DNA of 64,000 nt. Origin: Nitricoxidireducens sp046726235 (GTDB taxonomy: Bacteria > Pseudomonadota > Gammaproteobacteria > Burkholderiales > Rhodocyclaceae). Position numbers and translations under genes: made by a program. The notes beneath the pieces were generated by a model. That model was not told where the DNA came from. It did no database searches and was given only the letters and a program-made list of their open reading frames with translations. This document shows, one piece after another, positions 56,011-64,000 of this stretch. Location of the stretch: NCBI GenBank assembly GCA_046726235.1, contig JBKPAD010000010.1, positions 1-64,000 on the forward strand, in the 5' to 3' direction. Positions within the stretch are counted from its first letter, which is position 1. The number at the start of each line of letters is the position of its first letter.

Positions 56011-56012
56011 CG

Positions 56013-57311
56013 GTGGACGACGTCACAAGACAGGCCTGGAACGAGGGTGCCTACCGTCAGCTTCACCAGATCCGGGCGCTGGTCATCGCAGTTACGGCGA
56101 GCATTGCCGTCGCCGTCGCGCTCGCCACCCTCCTGACCTTCGGAGAGCCGCTCGAATTCGGTGCGGCGATCGGTCTCTCGCCGGCTCAGACGGCAGCGTT
56201 GGTGAACGCCCTCGCGGTCGTCGTCGTCAGCGTCGCTGCCTTCATCCTCCTGCGCACGGTGAAGACGGGGCACTGGCGCGGCGTCGAGACGACGTTTCTT
56301 TCCGGCCTCGCCTACGTCTCGCTGCTGCAACTGGAGCGCGACATGCTCGAGCAGAAGTGCAGCCAGACCGCCGAGGCGCTCGAGGAGGCGAAGCGTCTCG
56401 ACGCTTCCTTCGCCGAGCAGCACCGCGGCATCATCGGCTTCACCGAATCGTCGGCAAGCCAGATCGTCGAGCGGATCATCAAGCTCGACGAGCAGAGCGG
56501 CAAGCTGGTTTCGATGCTGACCGGCACCGGAGACGCCGGCGGCGGCGCGCTCGCGGAGAACCGGACGGCGCTGGACGAGATCCGCGCCTTCGTCGAGCAG
56601 CTCCCGGACCGGATCCGCCTCGAGCGCGACCAGTTCCGGCAGATCATCGACGACGTCGGCCAGCTCGGCAACCTCGTCAACGTCATCAAGGACATCAGTG
56701 CGCAGACCAACCTGCTGGCGCTGAATGCCGCGATCGAGGCGGCGCGAGCCGGCGATCAGGGCAGGGGCTTCGCCGTCGTCGCCGACGAAGTGCGCAAGCT
56801 GGCCACCAGCTCGAACGAAGCGGCCGGCCTGGTCTGGTCGGGCATCGAGCGTGCGCAGGCGAGCGTCTCCAAGGCGTTTAGCGCCGAGGTGCAGCGCGAA
56901 ACGTCGCGCCAGCTCGAGAACGCGATCCGACTCGTCCAGCAGGTCGATGCCATGCAGTCGAAGCAGAACCAGATGCGCCAGGCGCTGGTGACGCAGATCG
57001 CGGAGGCCTCGGCGATCAACGCCGACCTCGCCGAGCAGATCAATGCGCTGGTGGCGAGCGTCCAGTACCAGGACGTCGTGCGCCAGATGATCGAGCGGGT
57101 CGACGAGGCCGCGGCGCGCAAGACGGCGGTGCTCGACGACATCGCCCGCAAGCTCCAGGTCGAAGAGGCGACGATCGAGGTCGCCGGCAACGAGATACGA
57201 ACCATCCTGAGCGACTTCGTCGCGCGCGAAGGCGACCACGGGCGGCGCGACGAGCAGGGCCGGTTGCTGATCGCCGCCGGTGCCGGAACCCGGGACATCG
57301 AACTGTTTTGA
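56013..57311 (+). CDS. Methyl-accepting chemotaxis-like protein without a large periplasmic sensor (second module)
   Basis: A 432-residue MCP-type signaller with two hydrophobic helices (about 22-42 and 60-82) and little between them. The signalling tip reads TNLLALNAAIEAARAGDQGRG, followed by VVADEVRKLATSSNEA. A VQYQDVVRQMIERV motif and the C-terminal IELF match features of the protein at 3545-4822, so the two are likely paralogues. A GTG start at 56013 is chosen because AGGGGG lies 7 bases upstream. It sits between a PAS kinase and a STAS gene. Confidence 0.88.
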   Translation: MDDVTRQAWNEGAYRQLHQIRALVIAVTASIAVAVALATLLTFGEPLEFGAAIGLSPAQTAALVNALAVVVVSVAAFILLRTVKTGHWRGVETTFLSGLAYVSLLQLERDMLEQKCSQTAEALEEAKRLDASFAEQHRGIIGFTESSASQIVERIIKLDEQSGKLVSMLTGTGDAGGGALAENRTALDEIRAFVEQLPDRIRLERDQFRQIIDDVGQLGNLVNVIKDISAQTNLLALNAAIEAARAGDQGRGFAVVADEVRKLATSSNEAAGLVWSGIERAQASVSKAFSAEVQRETSRQLENAIRLVQQVDAMQSKQNQMRQALVTQIAEASAINADLAEQINALVASVQYQDVVRQMIERVDEAAARKTAVLDDIARKLQVEEATIEVAGNEIRTILSDFVAREGDHGRRDEQGRLLIAAGAGTRDIELF

Positions 57312-57329
57312 TCACGGAGGAACCACGCC

Positions 57330-57638
57330 ATGGACGTAGCCATCGAGCAGGTCAATCGCAGCGCCACCGTCAGGCTGGGCGGACGATTCGACTACAAAAG
57401 CAATCTCGCCTTCCGCAACAACACGCGGCCGCTGTTGTCCGAGCCGGACGTGGACACGATCGTCATCGATTTCGCCGACGTCCCGTTCGTCGATAGCGCC
57501 GCGCTGGGCTTGCTGCTGCTCCTGCGGGCGCAAGCGGAGGACGCGCGCAAGAACGTCGTGCTGAGGCATTGCGGGCCGGATCTGCAGCGCATCCTCAACG
57601 TCGCCCGCTTCCACCTGATCTTCCACATCGAGCAGTAG
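57330..57638 (+). CDS. STAS-domain protein (anti-sigma-factor-antagonist-like, second copy)
   Basis: A 102-residue STAS protein. The phosphorylatable position is Ser in VPFVDSAALGLLLL. GGAGGAACCACGCC precedes the ATG. It follows the MCP-like gene by 18 bases. A RsbU-like PP2C phosphatase with a receiver is encoded 1.2 kb away (58881-60062), which would dephosphorylate a STAS protein of this kind. No RsbW-type kinase or sigma factor gene is present in the window. Confidence 0.82.
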   Translation: MDVAIEQVNRSATVRLGGRFDYKSNLAFRNNTRPLLSEPDVDTIVIDFADVPFVDSAALGLLLLLRAQAEDARKNVVLRHCGPDLQRILNVARFHLIFHIEQ

Positions 57639-57666
57639 ACGTCGCCGGCTGCGGCGAGGTGGGTCG

Positions 57667-58884
57667 ATGATCAAGCGAATCCCGATCGGCGAGCTCAGGA
57701 CGGGCATGTACGTCCATGACCTCAATTGCAGCTGGCGCGCGGCGCACCTGCATCGGCTGCGCCGCAAGATCACCGGCGACGGCCAAGTGCAGACGATTCG
57801 CGACCTCGGCGTGCGCGAGGTGTACATCGACACGGCGCTCGGCGACGACCTTGCCGGCGCGCCGACCGAAGACGAGGTCAGGCGACAGCTCGAAACGGAG
57901 ATCGGCTTCATCGCCGCGCGCGGCGAAGCGCCCACGCACCATCGCCTCGCCAGCGCCGAGGAGCTGGCGGGCGCCCTGGAGGTGCACGACAGCGCCAGCG
58001 GCCTGGTGCGCGACCTCATGACGGACGTGCGCCTCGGGCGGCAGCTCGAGTTCGAGTCGATTTCGGAGACGCTGCGCAAGGTGACCGACGGCGTCATGGA
58101 CAACTTCGGCACCCTGCTGCAGCTCGGCCAACTCAAGAACGCCGACGATTACACGTTCCAGCACTGTGTCGGCGTCTGCGCGCTGCTGACGGCGTTCGGC
58201 AAGGGGCTGGAGCTCAGCCGCTCGATGCTGTTCGACCTCGGCGTCGGCGCGCTGCTGCACGACATCGGCAAGATGAAGGTGCCGCCGGAGATCCTCAACA
58301 AGCCTGGCGCGCTGACCAAGGCCGAGTTCGACGAGATGAAGCAGCACGTCGCCTACGGCCGCGAGCTGGTCCGCGATGCGCCGTGGGTCAGCCCGACGGC
58401 GCTCAACGTGCTCGAGCATCACCATGAACGCTATGACGGCACCGGCTATCCGCACGGCCTCAAGGGCGCTGACATCTCGCACGTGGGCCAGATGACGGCC
58501 ATCATCGACGTCTACGACGCGCTCACGGCCGAGCGCGTTTATCACAAGGCGATGTCGCCGGCCGAGGCGCTGCGCAAGCTCCACGAGTGGAGCCGCTTCC
58601 ATTTCAACGAAGAGCTGGTGACGCACTTCATCCGCAACCTCGGCATCTACCCGGTGCGTACGGTCGTGCGCATGGAGAGCGGCATGGTCGGGATCGTCGT
58701 GGACCAGAATCCGGACGAGCTGCTGCGTCCCGTCGTGCTCGTGGTGTGCGACACCGATGCCCACCGCGTCAGCTCGCCGTACCGGCTCGACCTCCGGTCG
58801 GCTGCCGCGTGCGACCGCATCGTCGCGCACGAGCCGGCCGAGAAATACCGGCTCGACGTCGATCGCTGCCTGGCTGCGGCCTAG
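57667..58884 (+). CDS. DUF3391/HD-GYP cyclic-di-GMP phosphodiesterase
   Basis: A 405-residue cytoplasmic protein. An N-terminal DUF3391-like domain (IKRIPIGELRTGMYVHDLN, about 1-70) precedes an HD-GYP domain (about 155-350) with the HD in HDIGKMKVP (from residue 198) and HHHERYDGTGYP (from residue 251). The signature is intact, so it should hydrolyse cyclic-di-GMP. The last 50 residues form a small extra domain (TVVRMESGMVGIVVDQN) common in this family. Convergent with the phosphatase gene, overlapping by 4 bases. Confidence 0.92.
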   Translation: MIKRIPIGELRTGMYVHDLNCSWRAAHLHRLRRKITGDGQVQTIRDLGVREVYIDTALGDDLAGAPTEDEVRRQLETEIGFIAARGEAPTHHRLASAEELAGALEVHDSASGLVRDLMTDVRLGRQLEFESISETLRKVTDGVMDNFGTLLQLGQLKNADDYTFQHCVGVCALLTAFGKGLELSRSMLFDLGVGALLHDIGKMKVPPEILNKPGALTKAEFDEMKQHVAYGRELVRDAPWVSPTALNVLEHHHERYDGTGYPHGLKGADISHVGQMTAIIDVYDALTAERVYHKAMSPAEALRKLHEWSRFHFNEELVTHFIRNLGIYPVRTVVRMESGMVGIVVDQNPDELLRPVVLVVCDTDAHRVSSPYRLDLRSAAACDRIVAHEPAEKYRLDVDRCLAAA

Positions 58885-60062
58885 GCGGTCGTCGTCGTTT
58901 CGCCGCCGGCGACCACGACCAGCGTCACGTCGTCCAGCGCGTTGCGCTCTCCCAGGTGGGCTTCGACCGACGCCTTCACGGCGGCGAAGCGGTCGGCCGG
59001 CGCGGACTCGCGCAGCACCTTGAGGATGCGCTCGCCGCCGTAGAAGGTTCCTTGCTCATCCTCTGCATCCTCCAGCCCGTCGGAGTACATGACCAGCTGG
59101 GCCGGGGACGACCACTGCACGATCTCCGTTTCGGCCACCAGGGTGCGGTCGAGCACGCCGAGCGGAAAATTGCGGGACTCGAAGCGGTGCTGCACTTCGC
59201 CGTCGGCGGAGACCAGCAGGAGCGGGGGCATGCCGCCGTTCCATACCTCCACGATGCGGTTGCGCGAGTCGAAAGCGGCGAGCATCACCGAGACATAGCG
59301 TTCCGTCGGCGATTGCTCGCGCACGGCCCAATTCAGCTCCTCGACGATCAGCGATACCGGCAGGTTCTTCGCCACCATTCGATAGAAGATGTGGTTCACC
59401 GGCAGCAGGTTGAGCGCGGCGGGCAGGCCGTGGCCGGTGGAATCGGCGACCATCACGTACAGGCGGTTGCTGCGCGTCCTTGCCACGGCCACGAGGTCGC
59501 CGCCTATCGTTTCCGCGGGGCGAAGCCAGTACTGGACCTGGCTGTCGCGCAGGTTGTCGGGACGCATCATCTTGGCCATCAGCTCGGCAACGAGGGTGCG
59601 CTCCTCCTCGGCGGCCTCGTGGTAGGCGGCCAAGCGGGCACGTCCCGCCGTCAACTCGCGCGCGGCGAGAAGGCGCACGACGCAACGGTGCATGGCGTCG
59701 AGAAGCCGCTCGAGCCGCACCGGCTTCAGCACGTAGCCGTCCACCCCCACGTCGATGGCTTTCTGGAAGTACTCGGTGTCCTCGAAGGCCGTGATCACGA
59801 TGACCGCAACCTCCGCGTGCGTGCCGCGGATGGCGGCCGTCATCGTCAGCCCGTCCATCAACGGCATCTGGATGTCGGTGAGAACGATGTCCGGGCGGTC
59901 GGTCTCGAATGCCTTGAGGCCTTCCTCGCCGTTGGCGGCAGTCGTCAGGCGGGCGACGCGGCGCTCGAGGAAGTGCGCCACCTCGTCGCGAATGCCGTCG
60001 TCGTCCTCGACGTAAAGGACGCTGAGCTTCTGCAGTTCTTCTGCCGCCAAGTTGTTTCCCAT
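58881..60062 (-). CDS. Receiver-PP2C (RsbU/SpoIIE-like) serine phosphatase
   Basis: A 393-residue fusion of a CheY-like receiver (about 10-130) with a PP2C-type phosphatase (about 170-390). In the receiver the acidic cluster is VEDDDG and the phospho-acceptor Asp is in IVLTDIQMPLMDG, with Lys in YVLKPV. Metal-binding Asp residues of the phosphatase are seen in TIGGDL, ADSTGHG, YSDGLEDA and LDDVTLVVV. Such proteins dephosphorylate STAS antagonists when their receiver is activated. The ATG at 60062 follows GGGAGTCCCG. Confidence 0.92.
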   Translation of the reverse strand: MGNNLAAEELQKLSVLYVEDDDGIRDEVAHFLERRVARLTTAANGEEGLKAFETDRPDIVLTDIQMPLMDGLTMTAAIRGTHAEVAVIVITAFEDTEYFQKAIDVGVDGYVLKPVRLERLLDAMHRCVVRLLAARELTAGRARLAAYHEAAEEERTLVAELMAKMMRPDNLRDSQVQYWLRPAETIGGDLVAVARTRSNRLYVMVADSTGHGLPAALNLLPVNHIFYRMVAKNLPVSLIVEELNWAVREQSPTERYVSVMLAAFDSRNRIVEVWNGGMPPLLLVSADGEVQHRFESRNFPLGVLDRTLVAETEIVQWSSPAQLVMYSDGLEDAEDEQGTFYGGERILKVLRESAPADRFAAVKASVEAHLGERNALDDVTLVVVAGGETTTTA

Positions 60063-60284
60063 CGGGACTCCCGACGTACCGGATCGTCCCTAGCCTAGGG
60101 GCTTCGGCGCGGACGCGGAATAAGTCCCGGCGCATTCGCAACTGCGCGAGGATTTAGGCAAGCCGAGCGGCGCGTATTCACGCGATAAGGGAAACCCCTT
60201 ACGCAGTGTCCCCTATTCCAAGCGGGTGTTCAACGAGCCTATTCTGCGAGCACGACATCGATTCGCACACATAGGGAGACCAGC
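60063..60284. other. Intergenic region upstream of a zinc-ribbon gene
   Basis: A 222-base divergent region between the phosphatase gene (minus) and the next gene (plus). It contains a dyad TAAGGG-N4-CCCTTA at 60186-60201, flanked by GCG and CGC, and a CCCCTATT element soon after. AGGGAGACCAGC before 60285 is the ribosome-binding site. No convincing promoter hexamers were identified. Confidence 0.4.
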
Positions 60285-60743
60285 ATGCAGGCTGCACCGA
60301 TTGCCTCAAGGAGCGCCCCGGGCGGAGATGGCGTCACTTTCCCGTCGCGCCAGGACGCAGCGGCCGTTTGCTCCGAGTGCGGCGCCGTTCATGCGGACGG
60401 GCGCTGGGAGTGGCGCGATCGGCCGCAATTCGCTCGCGAGGTGGTTTGCCCCGCTTGCCGCTGCACGGCGGGGCAGCTCGCGATCGGCATCGTGCACATC
60501 AGCGGCGGGTTCGAGGAGGCGCATCGCGACCACCTGACGTGCATCATCCGCCACTACGGCGCAAAGGCCGCTGCAGTGCATCCGCAAAAGCGGATCGTCG
60601 CCATCGTCACCGACGTCACCGGCATTCGCGTCATGGCGACCGACGCATGCCTGACGCGAGACATCGAGGCGGTGCTTCGCCGCGTCTACAACGGCCGGCT
60701 CGAATTCCTCCACCACGAAGCGCCGGCACCCGCATTTGCCTGA
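60285..60743 (+). CDS. Zinc-ribbon protein, BCAM0308-like
   Basis: A 152-residue cytoplasmic protein with two CxxC pairs, CSECGAVHADGRWEW and VCPACRC, forming a probable zinc ribbon, followed by GIVHISGGFEEAHRDHL and a mixed alpha/beta domain to the end. The arrangement of a C-x2-CG-V-x2-GRW-W motif before a CPAC pair recalls the BCAM0308 family, whose function is unknown. The assignment is from motif memory only. A good ribosome-binding site supports the start. Confidence 0.65.
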   Translation: MQAAPIASRSAPGGDGVTFPSRQDAAAVCSECGAVHADGRWEWRDRPQFAREVVCPACRCTAGQLAIGIVHISGGFEEAHRDHLTCIIRHYGAKAAAVHPQKRIVAIVTDVTGIRVMATDACLTRDIEAVLRRVYNGRLEFLHHEAPAPAFA

Positions 60744-60989
60744 TCAGTGCAGGAGCAGCCGGAAGCCGGGTCCTGCGCGCAGCGTTTCCTCGGTCTCGAC
60801 GATGAACAGGCCGCGCACCAGGAGCCGGATCTTGGCGAGCATCACAGCAGACAGCGAGGCGCTGTTCTCGAGCTGAAGCTCTTCGCTGCCTTTGAGGGCG
60901 GCGGCCAGCGGACCGTAGTCGAAGCCCGACGCGCCGTCACGTCCGACCAGATCGTCGATGTCGGTAGCGGCTGTGCAGCGGTATTTCAT
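60744..60989 (-). CDS. Small hypothetical protein
   Basis: An 81-residue protein with no recognised family. It is preceded by a G-rich ribosome-binding site (GGGGGG, 6 bases before the ATG). The C-terminal half (LSAVMLAKIRLLVRGLFIVE) is amphipathic helical. It converges on the zinc-ribbon gene with no spacer. Confidence 0.5.
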   Translation of the reverse strand: MKYRCTAATDIDDLVGRDGASGFDYGPLAAALKGSEELQLENSASLSAVMLAKIRLLVRGLFIVETEETLRAGPGFRLLLH

Positions 60990-61016
60990 GGCTAGCCCCC
61001 CGAAGGTGCAGTCGGC

Positions 61017-61226
61017 TCAGGCGGCGTCTATCCGGACCAGCCCGCGGCGGATGCCGGCGGCTTCGGCAGCCTGGCGCGCGCAGCGAAATTCGCCATAGAC
61101 GTTCATGGCTTCATGGCGCGTGATGCGCGCGTCCAGCATGTTCAATCCGTACAGGCGGATCAAGGTGGCATCGAATTCGTTGACGATTTCGAGCATCTCG
61201 TACTTGCCGATTGCGTTCATGTTCAT
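61017..61226 (-). CDS. Small hypothetical protein
   Basis: A 69-residue protein starting MNMNAIGKYEMLEIVNEFDA, helical, with a CARQAAEAAG segment near the end. Family not recognised. The start could be 61226 or 61220; the weak GAAGCC before 61226 gives slight support. The upstream bases to about 61382 stay open but read as unlikely protein. It precedes the small gene at 60744-60989 on the same strand by 27 bases. Confidence 0.5.
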   Translation of the reverse strand: MNMNAIGKYEMLEIVNEFDATLIRLYGLNMLDARITRHEAMNVYGEFRCARQAAEAAGIRRGLVRIDAA

Positions 61227-61393
61227 GGCTTCATGTGACTCTGAGTGTTCCCGTCCGGCTACTCGCACGAGGCATGCCAGCTTCGCCAAGCGGTTGATAC
61301 GGCTGGCGTCCGGAACGATCGAAGCGTGGGGTTGAACAACGCGGCGGCAAAATTTGCGGCGCAAAAAGGCAACAGGCGACAATTCGCCCGGGT

Positions 61394-61765
61394 CTAGCCG
61401 TCACCCCCCAAGCGGGACAACTGGCGCCGGTCGCGCTTGGTCGGGCGTCCCTTCCGGTCCGGCTGCGGTGCCGGCGCCAGCTTGCGCAACTCTGCCTGCC
61501 GGGCGCGCCGTTCAATGCTTGAGGACGTTTCCTGATAAAGCAGCTGGGCTTCGGAGGCGGGCCGGCGTTGCTCGTCGAAGCCGGCCACGGCGACTTCCCA
61601 TTCCTGATCCGCGGCCTGGATCCTGACCTGATCGCCGAGCTTGAGGTCGCGCGCCGGTTTGGCGGCAACCCCGTCTATTTTCACCTTGCCGCCCTTGACG
61701 GCCTCGGCGGCGAGGCTGCGGGTCTTGTAGAAGCGGGCGGCCCAAAGCCACTTGTCGATTCGCAC
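61394..61765 (-). CDS. hslR: Ribosome-associated heat-shock protein Hsp15
   Basis: A 123-residue S4-domain RNA-binding protein that in E. coli binds free 50S subunits carrying nascent chains and helps recycle stalled translation. The S4 motif MRIDKWLWAARFYKTRSLAA starts the protein, followed by GGKVKIDGVAAKPARDLKLGD. The C-terminal tail is basic (GRPTKRDRRQLSRL). The start codon is GTG; no ATG is available without cutting into the S4 motif. Confidence 0.92.
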   Translation of the reverse strand: MRIDKWLWAARFYKTRSLAAEAVKGGKVKIDGVAAKPARDLKLGDQVRIQAADQEWEVAVAGFDEQRRPASEAQLLYQETSSSIERRARQAELRKLAPAPQPDRKGRPTKRDRRQLSRLGGDG

Positions 61766-61798
61766 GACGCTCGTTTCCGACGGCCAGCGTTCGCGAAG

Positions 61799-62053
61799 CT
61801 AGTGCAGGGTCGTGCGGCTGATGTGCTTCAGGACGATTTCCGGCTTCAGCCCGTCCGTCAGCCGGGCGAGGGCGGCGACGTGGCTTTCGTCCGTCAGCGG
61901 GCAGCCGCCCTGCAACCACTCTTCGAGGAACGCCTTCATCCCGGCCAGTCGCGCGAACGTCTCGGGCTCCAGCCAGGCGTCGTCGTTGCCCTGGTCGAGC
62001 AACGACGCGATGGCCTCCATCAATTCGAGCAACTTTTCGCGTTCCAGGTCCAT
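61799..62053 (-). CDS. Small hypothetical helical protein
   Basis: An 84-residue acidic, helical protein (LELMEAIASLLDQGNDDAWL, KAFLEEWLQGGCPLTDESHV). Family not recognised. It lies 33 bases upstream of hslR on the same strand and may share its transcript. Confidence 0.55.
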   Translation of the reverse strand: MDLEREKLLELMEAIASLLDQGNDDAWLEPETFARLAGMKAFLEEWLQGGCPLTDESHVAALARLTDGLKPEIVLKHISRTTLH

Positions 62054-62109
62054 CGACGTCTTCCGGTAATCCGACGGCCCAGTATGCGGCCTGCGCGGCC
62101 GCCCAGCAA

Positions 62110-62313
62110 CTAGGCCATGCTCGACAAGGCGTCGAGCAGTTCGCTGTCGACCGCCGCTGAGCCTGATTTCTGTGCAGGTTTGGCGATGTTGCCGAATGCG
62201 TCCATTCGGCTCAGTCTTTCACGCGCCTCCTGCACGAACGGCGTCGAAGCCAGGAAGGCCATGAACGCCTCCATGTCTTCGATGACTGCGGTTCGTTTTT
62301 GTTTTGCACCCAT
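62110..62313 (-). CDS. Small hypothetical protein
   Basis: A 67-residue protein starting MGAKQKRTAVIEDMEAFM, helical, ending LLDALSSMA. The ATG at 62313 is chosen because GGGAGG lies 6-8 bases upstream; the in-frame ATG at 62337 has none. Family not recognised. It precedes the other small gene at 61799-62053 on the same strand. Confidence 0.55.
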   Translation of the reverse strand: MGAKQKRTAVIEDMEAFMAFLASTPFVQEARERLSRMDAFGNIAKPAQKSGSAAVDSELLDALSSMA

Positions 62314-62431
62314 CGTGACCTCCCGAACACTAATCACGGACCGGAGGCTACTACGGCGTCATGTTTGCGGCAAGGCGTCACCAGAGGGCGGGGCGCGCAT
62401 CGGCATCGGCTTCTCGCGCTTTCCCCGCACA

Positions 62432-62463
62432 GGAAAGACAAAATGGCCTAGCCTTGCGGCTAG
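62432..62463 (-). terminator. Intrinsic terminator of the GGDEF-EAL gene
   Basis: On the minus strand CTAGCC-GCAA-GGCTAG (62463-62448) forms a 6-bp stem closed by a GNRA-type tetraloop, followed by CCATTTTGTCTTT. It lies about 53 bases after the stop codon of the GGDEF-EAL gene. Stem is short, but position and T-rich tail fit. Confidence 0.55.
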
Positions 62464-62515
62464 ATCCTACGGGGCTTCTGGCTAGTTCTTTGGAGTCGGA
62501 AGGATTGGATTCTCG

Positions 62516-64000
62516 CTATTGAATTCCATCCATCCATTCCAGTAGCCTTTCTGGCGGCATAGGATGCGAAAACAGGTAGCCTTGGCAGACAGAGCAGCCA
62601 GCTTCACGCAGCATTTGAGCTTGTCTTTCGGTCTCGACCCCTTCGGCAACGACGTCCAGCCCAAGTGCGTTCGCTAGGGCAATGACCGTCTTAACGACCG
62701 CTGTATCTTTCGGGTGTCGATCCGTGTTCCAGACGAACGATCGATCGACCTTGACCAAGTCTATCGGCAAGCTGCTAAGCATGGCTAGACTAGAGTAGCC
62801 GGTGCCAAAGTCATCGACCGCAATGGCCACACCCAAGTCGCGCAGTCCGTTCAAGGTGCTGATGGCAACATCGAGATTGGACATGAAGGCAGACTCGGTC
62901 ACCTCGACTTGTAATGCCGTGCCAGGCAACTGATACTTGGTCAGTAGTTCGGCGACGCGCGGAGTTAGATGGCCTTTGGTCAATTGGCGCGTGGATACAT
63001 TGACGGCAACTGCAATCTGCAAGCCTTGCGCGCGCCAGTCGGCGGCCTGTCGGCACGCCGCATCGAGGACCCAGTCGCCGAGCGGCAAGATCAGTCCGGA
63101 TTCCTCGGCAAGTGGAACGAAGTCGGCGGGCATGATCATGCCACGCTGCGAATGCGGCCAGCGCAGGAGCGCCTCCACACCCACCACGCGACCATCGGTT
63201 AGACAAACCTTCGGCTGGTAGTAAAGGGCTAGCGTATTGCGCGCTATGGCTTGACGCAGTTCCGCTTCGAGCGAAAGCCGTCGGTTGATGTCGTCGAGCA
63301 TGCCCGACTGGAAGAAATGGTAGGTTCCCTTCCCGGCGGCTTTGGCTGAATACATCGCGGCGTCAGCCCGCCTCATGAGATCGATGGCATCCGAACCATC
63401 GTCGGGAAAGAACGATATACCCAGTGAAGCACTCAGTTGGATATTGTGCTCACGCAGACTCATCGGCAAAGAAATATCCTCGATCAAGTCTCCGGCGAGG
63501 GTCGCGCAGTGTTCCGGTTCCTTGAGGTCTTCCATGAGGATGACAAACTCGTCGCCGCCGAGGCGGGCGACGGTGTCCGTGCCGCGTCGGATGCGATTCC
63601 TGATACGAACTGCGATTTCGGTCAGCAGCAGATCGCCGATGTCGTGACCGAGACTGTCGTTGACCGACTTGAACCCGTCCAGGTCCATAAATATCACCGC
63701 AAGCCGGCCGGATTCGCGGCGTCCGCGCTCGATCGCATGCTCCAGGCGATCATGAAACAATGCTCGATTGGGTAGTCCGGTGAGTGCGTCGTGAAACGCC
63801 AAGTGACGAATGCGCTCATCGGCTTGACGTTGCTCGGTGACATCGTGGAACACTCCGACGTAACGCAACGGCGTGCTTTCGTTCGCAGGTATCCGGTTGA
63901 TGCGGAGCCACTCCAGATACACGGCGCCGTTCTTGCGACGATTCCAGATTTCACCTTCCCATTGCCCCGCCGCGGATAACTTGGCCCATAGATCCTGATA
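62516..64000 (-). CDS. PAS-GGDEF-EAL protein (cyclic-di-GMP turnover), N-terminal part beyond the right edge
   Basis: The visible 494 residues are the C-terminal part of a cyclic-di-GMP enzyme. The end of a PAS/PAC unit (WEGEIWNRRKNGAVYLEWL, VGVFHDVTEQRQ) leads into a GGDEF domain (LGGDEFVILMEDL, with FKSVNDSLGHDIGD before it) and an EAL domain (VGVEALLRWPHSQRG, DDFGTGYSSLAMLSSLPID, LGLDVVAEGVET). Both active-site signatures are intact, so it could be bifunctional. The start lies beyond 64000. An intrinsic terminator follows the stop. Confidence 0.93.
   Translation of the reverse strand, partial: YQDLWAKLSAAGQWEGEIWNRRKNGAVYLEWLRINRIPANESTPLRYVGVFHDVTEQRQADERIRHLAFHDALTGLPNRALFHDRLEHAIERGRRESGRLAVIFMDLDGFKSVNDSLGHDIGDLLLTEIAVRIRNRIRRGTDTVARLGGDEFVILMEDLKEPEHCATLAGDLIEDISLPMSLREHNIQLSASLGISFFPDDGSDAIDLMRRADAAMYSAKAAGKGTYHFFQSGMLDDINRRLSLEAELRQAIARNTLALYYQPKVCLTDGRVVGVEALLRWPHSQRGMIMPADFVPLAEESGLILPLGDWVLDAACRQAADWRAQGLQIAVAVNVSTRQLTKGHLTPRVAELLTKYQLPGTALQVEVTESAFMSNLDVAISTLNGLRDLGVAIAVDDFGTGYSSLAMLSSLPIDLVKVDRSFVWNTDRHPKDTAVVKTVIALANALGLDVVAEGVETERQAQMLREAGCSVCQGYLFSHPMPPERLLEWMDGIQ

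Noticed and set aside
61352..61390. Intrinsic terminator after hslR
   Set aside because: A 5-bp stem lies several bases from a short T-run on the minus strand; too weak to call.

Overview
The window is about 66% GC by eye, almost fully coding, and built of tight operons whose genes often overlap by 1-4 bases. A DUF3567 gene, an Hsp15 gene and a Hyb-type hydrogenase locus next to many chemotaxis and cyclic-di-GMP genes suggest a betaproteobacterium, probably of the Rhodocyclales. That placement is an inference from gene content, not a database result. No rRNA, tRNA, CRISPR array, insertion sequence or integrase was seen.

Layout. (1) 1-5.2 kb, minus strand: a chemosensory operon (CheY-like regulator, short MCP-like signaller, STAS protein, CheA, transmembrane MCP cut by the left edge). 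(2) 5.3-22.6 kb, plus strand: a complete uptake [NiFe]-hydrogenase operon of the hydrogenase-2 type (hybO, hybA, hybB, hybC), its protease and chaperones, hypA/B/F/C/D/E, hypX and nikR, with two HD phosphohydrolase genes embedded in it. (3) 22.6-25.6 kb: a PilZ protein, a NiCoT nickel permease with a NikR-like operator, a HupK-like scaffold and a small Cys-rich protein. (4) 25.5-31.8 kb, minus strand: an efflux operon (alpha/beta hydrolase, membrane-fusion protein, ABC ATPase, two MacB/FtsX-type permeases, MFS transporter). (5) 31.8-40.5 kb, plus strand: a ThDP enzyme of the acetolactate-synthase family with two short citrate-synthase-fold proteins, then a TonB receptor, a periplasmic ABC-type binding protein and a sensor kinase. 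(6) 40.5-46.6 kb: O-acetylhomoserine sulfhydrylase, DUF465, DUF3567, a Ser/Thr kinase-HDOD-GAF fusion, an MFS transporter and GreB. (7) 46.7-52.4 kb: a quorum-sensing island. (8) 52.5-64 kb: more signal transduction, small unknown proteins and Hsp15, ending in a GGDEF-EAL protein cut by the right edge.

The most interesting region is 46.7-52.4 kb. It holds an apparently complete alpha-hydroxyketone quorum-sensing system of the CqsA/LqsA/JqsA type: a synthase converging on an overlapping sensor-kinase and response-regulator pair. Beside it are an orphan Cas3''-like HD protein with no other cas genes, an acyl-homoserine-lactone-type LuxR protein with no luxI, and a one-domain protein like the RTX-associated HCBP repeat. 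A near-canonical lux box lies upstream of the Cas3''-like gene at the spacing expected for LuxR activation. This suggests, but does not prove, that two different quorum-sensing chemistries meet at one locus.

The hydrogenase region is a self-contained H2-oxidation and nickel-homeostasis unit. Its small subunit has glycines where O2-tolerant enzymes have extra cysteines, yet the locus carries hypX and a hupK-like gene, which usually accompany aerobic hydrogenases. A GAF-GAF-HD-GYP gene that overlaps both hypD and hypE is translationally coupled to maturation, pointing to a link between H2 metabolism and cyclic-di-GMP.
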